Origin: Hyaloscypha bicolor E
Taxonomy: Eukaryota > Ascomycota > Leotiomycetes > Helotiales > Hyaloscyphaceae
Direction: 5' to 3'
Length of the DNA stretch: 64,000 bases
Assembly: GCF_002865645.1 (NCBI RefSeq)
Contig: NW_020194626.1
Span: forward strand, 372,001 to 436,000
Positions 1-10,796 of the stretch are shown here, piece by piece. Positions within the stretch are counted from its first letter, which is position 1. Each line of letters opens with the position of its first letter. The position numbers were made by a program, and so were the translations under genes. The notes beneath the pieces are model-generated. The model worked only from the letters and a program-made list of their open reading frames with translations. It was not told the DNA's origin and did not search any database.

Positions 1-589
1 TCGCCAGATGACCCATTGTATTGTTATAGTGCTGGATTGGAAGCTTCTCGTCATCCAGAAAGTCGTCAGGGACATGCTTGATTCCTTGAACTTTTTGAAT
101 CACAGTCATAAGCTTTGGTTCTGGCCAATCCACCGCTTTTGCAGCCAAGGCATCTCTGGCAAGTCTGATGCCTTGGATGATCCTTTGAAGAGCCTCACCG
201 TATGCAATGATATACTTTGGCTGTGAGACAACAAGCGCATGGGAAATCTCAGGTGGTTTTAGAGCGTGGTTGATTGGGCAGCACACACCTCCCGTCCACA
301 GAATAGAATGGAAACATTCTATGTATTCGACGCAATTTGGCAACACGAGAGACCATCTATCGCCTTGAGATGGGCTCAGTGACTTGTGTAGGCCATTGGC
401 AATTCTTCCCGCACGACTCCTGAGCTCGCCGATAGTAAGGCTACGGTTCGTGAGATTGTCTTTCGCTATGAGATGTGATTCCGGTACGGGGATATTGCCG
501 GCGCTCTGATGAAGGAGTTCAGTAAGGTTCAAGTCTTGGGGTATTTCGATGTCTTTCTCCTTATAGATCCGCATTTTCGTTTCCTGCAT
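1..589 (-). CDS. AMP-binding acyl/aryl-CoA ligase, N-terminal part, cut by window edge
   Basis: The frame stays open from the ATG at 589 down to base 1, about 196 codons, and runs out of the window. The residues match the start of the ANL (AMP-binding) superfamily, closest in feel to fungal 4-coumarate:CoA ligase-like enzymes: IPQDLNLTELL near the N-terminus, then LVLPNCVEYIECFHSIL and GGVCCPINHALKPPEISHAL, which is the helix-strand pattern of the adenylation domain. The ATP/AMP signature motifs would lie further on, outside the window. Such enzymes activate a carboxylic acid with ATP and CoA; the substrate cannot be told from this part. A second ATG lies five codons in. The gene is divergent from an enoyl-CoA hydratase, which fits shared use in acid catabolism. 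No lesion is seen in the visible part. Confidence 0.85.
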   Translation of the reverse strand, partial: MQETKMRIYKEKDIEIPQDLNLTELLHQSAGNIPVPESHLIAKDNLTNRSLTIGELRSRAGRIANGLHKSLSPSQGDRWSLVLPNCVEYIECFHSILWTGGVCCPINHALKPPEISHALVVSQPKYIIAYGEALQRIIQGIRLARDALAAKAVDWPEPKLMTVIQKVQGIKHVPDDFLDDEKLPIQHYNNTMGHLA

Positions 590-1113
590 TAGAGCTGATG
601 AGGCAGATAAAAGCCTGAGATTCAAACTGATGCTGTGCTAGATTCTCAAAAGAATCCCGAGCTTGAGTTTTGATCTGTACGGGCATGACGCGCAGCCTTA
701 TTCCAAAATGTCCTTGCACAGCATGCACAGGCGGCCCTGACTTCCAAATGGAGTAGCATTTTGCATGCACACCCTTTCCTTACCAGCGCCCGTGCAGGGT
801 GCGGGGTAATGTATTACTCTCCGTTCTCTTGACTTCATGCATAGAATCACACATCAGAAAACCCTGAGAGTGACCTCTAAGAAAGCCTGTCGAATAAATA
901 TGCACCCTAAAATTCAAATGCGGCTACAGGCGTCGACATAAATTTACCTTCCTCAGCAGAGCGATGGTTCTCCTCCTTTCCCTTTCTATGACTTCTACTT
1001 TTTCGCTTCATTCAGGTCCACCTGCAGAGTGGAACCTCATCTTTCATCTTCTTCCCTCGCCTCCTATTGTTCTTCCACATCTAACCTATTTCAAGTTCAT
1101 TCCCGCACACAAT
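590..1113. promoter_or_regulatory. Shared divergent promoter of the ligase and hydratase genes
   Basis: This 524-bp gap separates two start codons that point away from each other. On the + strand an ATAAATA stretch lies at 894-900, about 215 bp before the hydratase ATG, and the region before that ATG is pyrimidine-rich, as is common in fungal leaders. GCGGGG at 801-806 fits the SYGGRG consensus of CreA-type carbon repressors. A single site of this kind is weak evidence. The two genes could be coregulated from here; that is inference. Confidence 0.4.
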
Positions 1114-2099
1114 ATGGCCCCAACTCGCACCCCTCCCCCATCAACCTCCTTCCTCCAAATTTCCTACCCCGCCGAGCGCGTGGTCCTGGCCACCATGTCG
1201 CGCGAAAAAGACCTCAATTGCATGAACACATCCGCGCACTGGGAAATGGACGCCTTCTGGAAATGGCTGGATAGCGAACCCAGCCTCTCAGTTGCGATCA
1301 TCACCGGCGCGGGCAAGAAGGCGTTTTCCGCCGGAGCCGACTTGAAAGAATGGAATGATTCGATGAAAGATGACGCAGACCCGAGACAGCGATTGGGAAA
1401 TGCGCCGGCCTTTAAGCCATTGAGTAGAAGGCTCGGGAAGAAACCTGTCATTGCTGCTGTGAATGGATTGGCGATGGGTGCTGGGACTGAGTTTGCTGTA
1501 AATTGGTACGTACCATGTTCTTGGTCCTTTTCTGTTCCTGCGTGAGCGGTGCTTCAAAGTGTATATATTCTATTATTTACTTTGGCTGACCATTGTGGTT
1601 TTTTTCAAGTGATCTTGTTATCGCGGCAGATACAGCTTACTTCGCTCTCCCAGAAGTGAAACGAGGGGTGTCTCCAATTGGAGGCGCTCTACCTCGAATC
1701 ATTCGCACGCTGGGACTTCAAAGAGCATCGGAATTTGCGCTGACAGGAAGAAATGTCACTGCCAAAGAAGCCTTTGAGTGGGGACTTGTGAACAAAGTGG
1801 TACCTCAAGATCAAGTGGTTTTGGAAGCCGTACGTTTTGCTGAAATAATTGCCGCAAACAGCCCTGATGCCATTATTTGCACTCGAGCAGGGCTGAGGGA
1901 AGGATGGGAAACCGCTGCAGTGGAGAGAGCGGTGGAAATTACGCTCGAAAGGGAATTCGCGGAACTACAAAGAGGAACGAATATCTTAGAAGGTGAGTTG
2001 CATTAACTCCTCGAAGCCTAACTTCTGCTTAAACGTTTGGCAGGTTTGAAAGCATTCACGGAAAAGAGGAAACCGCAATGGACGGCGTCGAGACTTTGA
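1114..2099 (+). CDS. Enoyl-CoA hydratase/isomerase (crotonase family)
   Basis: Three exons (1114-1505, 1610-1992, 2044-2099) give 276 residues; both introns keep frame. The protein shows the crotonase fold signatures: ADLKEW after FSAGAD (oxyanion loop region), GLAMGAGTEFAVNCDL, and ALPEVKRGVSPIGG. The two glutamates aligned with the catalytic pair of rat enoyl-CoA hydratase (E144/E164) are both present, at about residues 126 and 146, so hydratase chemistry is plausible. It would hydrate a trans-2-enoyl-CoA in the cytosol, peroxisome or mitochondrion; it ends in SRL, which fits a C-terminal PTS1 tripeptide, so peroxisomal location is likely. The first intron ends in AAG rather than CAG/TAG. 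An in-frame ATG at 964 exists, but residues before MAPTRTPP look like translated leader, so 1114 is chosen. It is divergent from the CoA ligase. Confidence 0.9.
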
Positions 2100-2261
2100 A
2101 ACTCTAGGCATGTGATACCAGTAGAGAATATTGCCTTTACACTCTCCAAACTCGAGGAACCAGCATGCTTTGAAGTTTGAATCTGCCTCTCCCGTGGAAA
2201 TGGGCAATAGATACAGAATCCTAACTTCACTCCTACCATCAACGCTCGATGTTTGTCACCA

Positions 2262-4674
2262 TTAAGCCACCTCCTCAACTTTATCGGTCTTCTCCTCATT
2301 GCCTAATACAATCGTGTTGCTCTCCATCTTCTCCGTACGTCTCACAGAACCGATGGGTTTGGTCTCCACACCTCGTATTTTCCTCGCAACAAAATCTGTC
2401 ATCGAGTCGTCGATAGAAGTAATGAACAGCGCTGCGATAATGGACAGGCCACCAAACGCGATGCTAGTCAAATACACCGTCTTGAACGCTTGGGAATAGG
2501 CGACTTTCACAGCGTCTCCCACTGCTGCAATGACTGTAGGAGTGATGCCTGGCACTGCTTCCATGGCCGTCGCTGTTCCTGTTGCGAGTGCGGCAAAGAG
2601 AGCGGGAAGATCTGCACTGGGCAATCCCGCGTTCAATGCCGCCGGTGCGACATTCGCGGGTAATGTAGTCGTCAGCCGATTCGTGAGAATGCTGACATAT
2701 ATAGAGGCTGCCGATGTCTTCTCTTAGCAATTGCTGATGTGAATAAAATAGAATCTGTTTCAAAACTCACCTGCGATAGATCCAGATACTTGTCTAAAGG
2801 AACCTAAGAGTCCACTGGCTAGACCTATATCGCCAGGATTGCAAACAAGGCCTGCAATGATAATGGTGATTAGTTCCAAAGCCCCAACGCAGAGCCCAGC
2901 CAAGATGGTAAGCTGATTGAATGAGGCATGTCAGCCAACCACTCACACTACAATAAATAACCTGAGTTTAGACAACTTACAGCTATTGCTAAACCGCGAT
3001 TGCTGGCGTTCACTGCAGCCATACCACCAAGAAATACCGTAAATCCTACACAACAGCCGACGAGTTGCCATTTTACATGTCCGATTCTCTTGAAAACTAG
3101 ACCGCTGACTACCTGGCCAATTACAACAGCAGCTCCAGTGGTGCACTAATTCAATAATAGTGTATTAGTTATGACGAAACAACAAAGCTTTGATCCTTGA
3201 GCCTTTCGTGAAGAAATAAAATATATCTTCAGGAATGAGGGTTTTACATACAGAAAGCCAACCGATCTGGATATTATCCGTTGTATAAAGGGCAGCTATC
3301 TGGAGAGGCCATAAGATATTCATTGAGAAGTAGATCATGGTTCCAACGGACGCTGTGACGACAACAGCGCTATAATTTGTAATCTTAAATAGTGACATCG
3401 GGACAAGAGCCTGCTCAAGAGGCATGTATATCTCTAATGAGCGTGAGCAAAGCGTTGAAATTCGTTGACAACTTCACCTGGTTTTAACGTTTACTCACCA
3501 TAAATAGCGAAAGCGATCAAAGTGACAAAGCCCACCACTAGGGCTGCAATAACATGAGCAGAATGCCATGGGTATGCAGACCCTCCCCAGGCTGTAATAC
3601 TCACGTCTTGATTAGTACTCTAGCGCCTGTCATTGATTTTATGAAGCAGCACTCACAAAGTCCAAGAAGAACCAGAACCAGGCCTCCGGAATATAGAATA
3701 AATCCACCGTAGTCGAACTTTTTGATTTCCGAACGCCACGAAGCATTACGTGTAAGTTGGCTGAATTTTGGAGGGAAATAAAACAAAATAAAAAAGACAA
3801 CCGATAACCCGCAGGATATGGCATTTAAATAGTAATTCCATCTTTAAGACCCAATAAATCAGTCTTGATGCGATTTAATTTGCGAAAGTCTGGGCTCCTA
3901 CCTCCAACTCAGTCTTGTATTGGACACTAACAGTCGAGCTATTCATTTTGTCAGAAAGAACTGTAGCAAGAAGATGCAGTGACTTGCCGAAGGCGGGCCC
4001 CATTGACGACAATGGTATGATACTCATGAATAAAAAGGCATCGACTTTGGCTCGATGTTTGTTGGCTACCAATTCCGCAACTACAAATGTGAAGGTCAAT
4101 TGTACAGCACCAGCGAGGCCAACCAGAACTGTGCCACCGATCACAGCAGGAATATTCTTGGCCGTTGCGCAGATGAGGGCTCCGATGAATCCGAGAGTTT
4201 GGCCACCAATTAAGAAGTATCGACGCCCAAAAATATCACCGAGTCTGCCGACTAAAGTCAAGCCCACTCCGGCGGTGAGCGTGAAAGCTGTGGAAATAAG
4301 GAGATAGTTCGGATCAGGTCCTAGAGAGAGATGCCAAGATTAGATTTGTCTCGGTTTTCGCGAGAACGGGTGTAGCAGACCAATATCGGCGTCAATGACG
4401 GAGAGTATGTTTGCCTAGAGCCCAGAACATCAGTATCCTATTCCGAGATGAGGAGAGCTGAGGGAGATTAGCAGCGAACCGGAAGAACAAATCCAAGATA
4501 TAAACTGTTTGCCATGAGAATGACACCAATAATGCTGCCGACAAATTTGGGAGAGCGATAATATCCAGTTGGGAGGTCCTGGAGCTGACCACCGATCGCA
4601 GAAGCATCAGCACCATCGTGAGCCTCTTCAGTCGTCGGCGTGGAAGCCTTTTCCGACCCTCCAATTTCCTCCAT
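2262..4674 (-). CDS. TRI12-like MFS transporter (14-TM drug:H+ antiporter type)
   Basis: A nine-exon model reads 4674-4480, 4414-4381, 4320-3984, 3841-3657, 3591-3499, 3433-3252, 3145-2981, 2912-2771, 2722-2262. It gives a membrane protein with GLTLVGRLGDIFGRR (MFS loop 2-3 signature), WNYYLN, and ASGLLGSFRQVSGSIA, all typical of the fungal TRI12/siderophore-efflux group of facilitators. The N-terminus is hydrophilic and the C-terminal tail is charged. All junctions close in frame. The junction between exons 3 and 4 (intron 3842-3983, weak GTCACT donor) leaves out about ten residues that relatives carry between PAFG and the WRWNYY region, so that part of the model, or of the gene, is doubtful. 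The start is taken at ATG 4674; the codon two before it is GTG. Substrate is unknown. It lies beside the CoA ligase/hydratase pair and may export or import an acid handled by them; that is inference. Confidence 0.8.
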
Positions 4675-5719
4675 GGCCACTGCAGATGGGGAAGAAGTTT
4701 GGATAAGATAAATTGCGGAAATTGTAGGAAATCGCTCAATAGGATTTGTAGTATTTCGGCGAGTCGATGTTGGGCGACAAAACAGACGGTGATCATGAAG
4801 ACTGTGAAAGTTGCTTATTAGCAGCTAAGAGCTGGATTCCGTCCGAGTATGGCTCCGGTACGAATCCCTGCCGCTCTGCGACACTGCATATGCATCCTGC
4901 AGAGCTGATAATATAAGCCTTTTATCTTCAATTTCCAAGCCACCTGGGTGCATGGGGAAAACTTCATCAACTTTGCTCAAACAGAGTTGCGTCGGCATTT
5001 ATCCGGCCGGAACGCATGCACAAGCTCCCGGGTAAGGGGCTGATCGACAAACATACCACAATTGGAAGGACTCGGGTAAAAAGACCTTGGAATACGGCGT
5101 CTGCTCGCCACAAGGTCACTGCAACATGGTGCACTCGCTGAAGCGCCCTGTAATTACAAGACCTGTCCACTAGATGCCAGTGTTGCTCACCCAGTGAAGT
5201 TCTACTCGCATTCAGAAAGTAGTCGGACGATTCTATTTGAAATGGCGGACCAAACCACTCAGAGGGCTGGATTTCCTGTCGGTCTTTGAACCAAATTGGG
5301 CATTTGATCCTCCGAGCCTAGGCCCTTGTTTACACGAGACTCTAACTGTGTTTGAGCAACGGAGATGGAAGAAGGAGGGAAGCACAGAGAGGCACGTTTC
5401 CTTGGCTAAAGAAAGGCCATCCTCTTACTCTCAATCACGGAACACGTGAGCGCCGCGAGACCTCTTTACGCCCGTAGAGAAAGGGCCCGAAAGAAGTACG
5501 AGGTTTACTTCTTTAACATGGGCAGTTTAGAACGAAGTAGCACATTCGAGAAGCCTCCGTAAAAATGATATTACGAGCGAGCTTTCAGAATTCCCGCTGC
5601 TCGGCTCACACGACTACATCTCGCCCTATATTATGCAAACGCTAAGATGCCAAACTCCTTCATCAAGATATCGGATACACACGTAGGGTCAACAAGAGGA
5701 AAAGCCTAAAGATATCATC
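4675..5719. other. Intergenic region, no gene seen
   Basis: About 1 kb between the MFS start and the 3' end of the next minus-strand gene. It holds the MFS promoter side (an ATAATATAAG stretch near 4910) and short ORFs in all frames with no recognisable protein. Confidence 0.5.
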
Positions 5720-7104
5720 TCAAACATTATTGTTAAAGATAAAAGTAGGCTCTAAGTCTCTGTCCCCATTGCTATGGTCAATGCGCACGTTCGTTGTAAC
5801 CTTGATTCCATCCTTGCCGTCTTCTTGAAGAATTTCCGAGCTTCGAGGAGGTGCAGTCGTGAATTTACTTTGCTGGGTGGAGAGATCAAGTAGGCGGCTG
5901 ATCCAGGGAAAGAGGCGGAGGAAGGCACGGAAGGTAGGAATGCAAGCGCAAATAACGAGGCTGCATACTTCGATTGTCGACCAATTTAGTTCGGGAGGCA
6001 AAATAACTAGCAGGAGGGTAAGCTGTGGCATTCGCACTAACTCAAGGATCAGGAGCAGGAGATGAGAATAGTTTCTCACATGTGATATCGGTACTTGTAT
6101 TCTGTAAGAACGTCGCACGGATAATACTGATAATGCAAACGCTAGATAGGGAAGACATTATTAATATAAGCAGCAGCAAGAATCATGAATAGCTTACAGT
6201 AAACCAAGGGAGAACATAAAAATAACACCAATCTTTTTGCCGAGACCGATCTTCAGCTTCCCCAACATCGGGATAGGTAGGCAGAAGAGGGCGATATCCG
6301 TTGCAAGTTTGATACCAAACGAGACATAAAAGAAGGTAAGTAGGTTCAGGCATTTGCCTGGCAATTCCACATTCCAAGCTTTTTGTAAAGGTGCACATTG
6401 AGAGAGGACCACAACACTCTCTTCGATCAACTCGGCGACCAAGATTGCTGCGAGGACATAGCTGCTGGTTCGAAGGCGGCTCCTAGGGAATATTCTCAAG
6501 TAAATGAATACAAAGGCTAATTTTGACGCTACGAAGGAAAAGATGTAGGCTAGCTCTGCTGCGAAGTTGTACTGTTATGAGTCAGTTATCAGAGATTCAA
6601 AGGTCAAATATGGACGCTGAAAGTTCATGAATGTACGTCAACACATGCTCAACGCGCCTTACCTTCAGGAAAGTACCCAAATCCTCAGGTGAAACTGTAG
6701 AAATATGCCGTCCAAGACCATATCGGGTTTCTAGGAAGATCAGTAATTATATTGCGAAGTATAGGAACACTGAGGTGGATAAATGTACTAACCAATAATA
6801 CTACAAACACACAACACCATCGCAAAGAGCTAGGTAAGGAATAAGCACTCGTATTATTTCAAGCAGTAATCAGTGTCGTCTTACATAACCTACTCCTAGA
6901 CAGACTATGGAATAATTAGCTTCAGGTGTCTGCAAGCGCCAGATGTGGCGACTTACGGTCATCCCAACCATAGACTTTAGTGACGAAGAACCGAGTGCAG
7001 AACCTTATTCCGATGCAGAATGTCGTGAGACAAATCATGATCGCGTTGCAGATAACCACACTGGGCCCAATGTCCTCCATACCTGTGGAGCTAGTCATGA
7101 TCAT
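5720..7104 (-). CDS. Fungal-rhodopsin (PTH11/SAT-type) integral membrane protein, first splice junction does not close
   Basis: Exons 6829-6793, 6730-6663, 6571-6198, 6141-6080 and 6006-5720 join in frame. They read as the fungal_rhodopsin membrane domain: ETRYGLGRHISTVSPEDL, NFAAELAYIFSFVASKLAF, CLNLLTFFYVSFGIKLATD and IPMLGKLKIGLGKK, then NWSTIEVCSLVICACIP, followed by a hydrophilic tail. Seven membrane spans are expected. Family members include proteins encoded near secondary-metabolite genes and cell-surface receptors; the role is unknown. The first exon (7104-6957) ends in VYGWDD at a good GTAAGT donor in phase 1. The next exon (LFAMVLC) opens only in phase 0, because TAG stands directly before it. 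The model is therefore off by one base here, through an indel, a lost acceptor or a base error. ATG 7104 is used; the frame begins at a GTG further up. Confidence 0.7.
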
Positions 7105-8149
7105 GCTCGAACCAGTTCGCCACACGAGACTCAGGATCGCTTTAGCAGCAGAAAATGGAGCTCAAATATATGAAAAACACGATCGGATAATTCCCACCCT
7201 CTTCTCTCAACTTAGGGACGCCAAGCTTCCAAATGCGGGGAGTAAGGAACTCAGTGTCAGGGGTGGACTCATGCGAAAAGCCATGATCTTCAACGGGGTA
7301 AACCCCGTTTTCTTGCGGTGACCTGCAAGCATTATTTTTTGACTTTCGTGCTGCTTATTCCAGCCACGTTGCGGAAATTGGCTTGCACTAGGCATCGCAT
7401 AAACCTACCGAGAGGGAGAAACCATGACGCGGCGTAGGAGAAAGAAGACAGGCTTTGAAACGGGTGCTGTTTATTTGGAAGTGTGAGCTTTCTGTGTGCA
7501 TGGGAACTTCCACGGCGCTTAGACGCATGCCCAACGAAGAGAGAAATTTTCCCGGGGGTCCGTCTCGTGGAAGCGGAGAGTCTTCCATCCGAACATGCAT
7601 GCCAGGCGAGTTGGATTCAGTTCTGAACCGGCCGCTGACGGAAAAAAGCAAATCCAGGGCTGCTTCATTCGAAGATATTCAATTGGTGAGGTGCAAAGAG
7701 CAGCCAAGCTGGACTACGCGTGGAAGGTGTTTCCGATAGCTAAGCTCGCGCCGACGAATACTCGATGAACTTATCGGTCTTTTTCTTGTACATAGTATCG
7801 GTAAGATTGTGACTTTGTAGAACGCGTCGATGTAGAAGGCGAGAGTGGGCAGTTCGGCATGGCCTTAGTGACATGGACAGAGAGGATCAAGGCTTGATGA
7901 CACCTCTCGCTTAGCTGGCAGGGCGCTGTAAGTACAGGTCCTTACAGGCACGTCAGCACTCAAATATTGCACATAGGCCCTATAAGCATCACTAAAGAGC
8001 TTGCTCCCTTCAGGCTATCAAGCCCCTAAGCTTCCTTGCTATGCCAGACCTGTATCCGTCCTGAGGGTTTCGGCTCACCCTTACCGGTTGCAAGACTTGA
8101 AGACCGAGTGCCCACGGCACAATCGGTCCGACATTACAACGACAAAATG
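7105..8149. other. Intergenic region, no gene seen
   Basis: About 1 kb upstream of the rhodopsin-like gene. Short ORFs occur on both strands but none has recognisable protein character or a convincing splice structure. Base composition is near that of the rest of the window until about 8150, where it turns sharply AT-rich. Confidence 0.4.
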
Positions 8150-8700
8150 AGAGAAAGTCTGCTTACTATAATACTAATTGATATAGATCGTATTAATCGG
8201 AATTACCATATATTTTATAGCAATTAATTCCCGATCCTCCGATTTTTGTATCTTTAATATTACAGAAGTTATAAAGCACATAATAATTTTTAAAAAGCTA
8301 TTATACAAATTTTCGGGTTTTATATAATTAAAAATTATATCTTGTATAGTATACGAGGTTATACGTGATCAAAATCATAGGCTTTTAATACTTTATACTC
8401 TCTTTAGTAATAACTCTCAAAACTTGAGCTTTTAATATATATAAAAAGCTTATAAAAGCTTAAAGGTTTACTAAGTCTAAGTTTATTATACTATTTACTT
8501 AGGCACACGTGACTTTCCTAAAATAAAATAAAAGCCCGTTTTATAGAGTTTAAAATTCAAAAAGTATAAATCGTTTATTAACTTCAAAATTCGATTACTA
8601 ATTAACTATGAATCGTATCAAAAATCGGGTTAATGGGTTTTATTCGCATAATTATATTCTATAATTGAACTACCTAGCATTAATTAATTTAGGTTAAGGT
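8150..8700. repeat. AT-rich block, probable RIP-decayed repeat
   Basis: The sequence changes abruptly to runs of A and T with TA-rich words and scattered stops in every frame, unlike the flanks. This is the usual look of DNA mutated by repeat-induced point mutation in ascomycetes. No ORF, terminal repeat or coding relic could be identified. A CACGTGACT word (near 8507) is shared with the AT-rich block at 9240-9720 in the same orientation. Confidence 0.55.
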
Positions 8701-9239
8701 ATGGTTAAAAAGGCGGGCTGTTTTGTCGACGTTGTCGTTGTTGTGTCGGACCGACTGTACACAGGTATGATAGGTTCATACCGGGGACAGATGTTGCGTC
8801 TTCGCCCTCCGACTCCGGATTCTCCAATCCCGATTCGGCATGAGATCGACGGGGGAACAGAAACGGAAATGCTGCCGAAAGCTTCTTCGCGGAAGCTTTC
8901 CCCGGCAGTGTGCCACTATGCGGGGAGGTTTCAAGTCATCCCATCCCATCGCACGGGAAGGCACGGGGAAGGTTCCGAAAGCGCCCGAAATTCTCGTCGC
9001 TTCCAGTCTCGTTCTTCGCAATTTTCCCCCAAAGTATTCATTGCTCCAATTGGACTTCCCCAGCTCTCCTCGCCACCATTCTTGACTATGTCTTTGCTTT
9101 TTGTCGTCGATCTGAAGTGAACTGTCAGCATTTGTCTTGAGCGGTGAACGATGTCAAGCCGCTCCCCGATTTCATTTTCTTCCATTTGCTCGAAACCCAT
9201 TCACTAACCCAAAGTAGAGGCGCTCAGGCAGGAACACCA
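8701..9239. other. GC-normal island between two AT-rich blocks
   Basis: About 540 bp of ordinary composition stands between the AT-rich blocks. ORFs of up to 139 codons overlap in five frames with none standing out, so no gene is called. It may be unique DNA between two decayed insertions, or the less mutated core of one element. Confidence 0.4.
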
Positions 9240-9720
9240 AAAACTCAGCTTTCTCTTTAAATTTACTTGAATTTATAACGAATTAATAGAATTTAATACT
9301 TTCTTTATTTCCTTATAGCGCTAATTAAGCGCTATCTAAATATAATTCTTAAAAAATCCGAATTAGTAATAGCTCTTTAAAGTAAAGAAGTTAAAGAAGT
9401 CATATTTTATAGCCTAGAGATAAGCTTAAGAAAGCCTAGAAATTTAGCGAATAAGTCCCTAAAACCAGCAGTAAGAGCCACCTATAAGCCCCTAATTTAC
9501 AGGGCGTTATAGGGCTTGAAAACCAGAACTTAATTAATTGGTATATAAACTCTCTTAAATTAAAATTCTATTTTAAGGAATTTTATATTATAAGTTAAGA
9601 AGCACGTGACTATATTACTAGGGTTATAATATACTAGCTTATACTTATATTAAAAAAAATCTAAATTAAGAGTTTTAAAGAGCTTAAGTAGCTAATTACA
9701 AGTCGTTAATACCCTTGCCC
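9240..9720. repeat. Second AT-rich block, probable RIP-decayed repeat
   Basis: Composition and texture match 8150-8700: TA-rich, stop-rich, with AAGCTTAAG-like and CACGTGACT words (near 9603). It ends at a sharp return to mixed sequence around 9710. No coding relic is visible. Confidence 0.55.
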
Positions 9721-10258
9721 CAATCAACACCCCTCATCGACACCCGAGGGGTCGTTTTACTTTTTCCGATTGAACCAGGCGTAGTCCGCCTCGATTATCG
9801 CCCAAGGCAAGGTTTCCATTGAAGCTCTCCAGCGTCGTCTCTGTGTAGCTGCTGCAGTCAATTCCACCTTTTGAGACGCTTTGAAAATTGAGCATATGAT
9901 TTTTACCGGGACTCAATTAGTACATTATTGTATGACAGGTTATGACATAATATTATGTCACGTGCAAACGTGTTTCGACTTACAAAGGATGGCCACATGT
10001 CTGTCCGGGCCGCTTAAATGCTGTGCTATTGCTCTAACTGTCTTAGTAAAGAGAGAATTCTTCTCTCATGTCTTTGTCATGAGGGCAATAGCCTTGTGGA
10101 TACTATATTCGTCGTATCATCACAACAGTTCAGCTTCTCCATACCATCAAATTCTTCTCTTCGGCATTAGCAAATCTTACTCAGAAAAAAAAAAGAGTTT
10201 TGTCAACAGCCGTCCCCTGACGTTACACACACCATATATCTGCTTTGAATCGAGCAGT

Positions 10259-10625
10259 ATGTGCCAAGGAAGTTATAAATGGTATGCCTCTGGCTGCGGG
10301 CATAGCGGCGGTTATGGTCTACTTAGGTGTGCCCGTCCGAACTGCACGTCCCCGAAGGTGCCAAAAGTATGCGAGACCGGAGTCCGTCGCAAGTGTAGGA
10401 TTGGTGGCAGTATCCCATACCCTGTGCGAGAAGCTAAAAGCTGAATTTGAACTCGAAAAGGCCAAGTATGACCAACAGCGGGACGAAATCGCCGAGAGAG
10501 AGCGCGGTATCTGTAGCGAGGAAGTGACAAACCTCACTCAAGCTCAACGGCTCGATGAGCTCTGCCTGCAACTTACGGATGACTCGTATTACATACGTTT
10601 CAGAAAACAGAAAATCAGAGAATAG
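10259..10625 (+). pseudogene. Small Cys/His-rich, coiled-coil protein, reading frame switches
   Basis: From ATG 10259 one frame reads a Cys-rich start (MCQGSYKWYASGCGHSGGYG) with a CGH motif, stopping at about 10442. An overlapping frame carries a plausible continuation: RRCQKYARPES, then SHTLCEKLKAEFELEKAKYD, a charged helical stretch with coiled-coil character, to a stop at 10625. The two parts look like one protein split between frames. No intron of usable length joins them. I take it as a decayed small gene. The family is not recognised and its function is unknown. It lies just upstream of the RING relic at 10797. Confidence 0.4.
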
Positions 10626-10796
10626 TCTAAGATGCTTCAGAAGGCAATCTTCAAAGTTCCAATTCAGCTCTACCTCGGTCCATTGAATCGTGAAATCTAG
10701 AACAGATTGAAGATCATGTGTAATTTCTTCGAGCTTTATGTCTATCTATTTAAGAACCATCTTATTGGTTTGATTTATCCAGACGCCGAATCAAGA

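Noticed and set aside
340..365. Apparent frameshift in the CoA ligase
   Set aside because: A careful second reading (GGTCTCTCGTG on the coding strand) shows the frame is intact.
964..1113. Upstream in-frame start for the enoyl-CoA hydratase
   Set aside because: The extra 50 residues look like translated leader and the family begins near ATG 1114.
8701..9120. 139-codon ORF in the island between AT-rich blocks
   Set aside because: Five overlapping frames of similar length occur here; none resembles a protein.
9881..10258. Upstream part of a 187-codon ORF before the Cys-rich relic
   Set aside because: Only the part from ATG 10259 has protein character; the rest reads as random translation.
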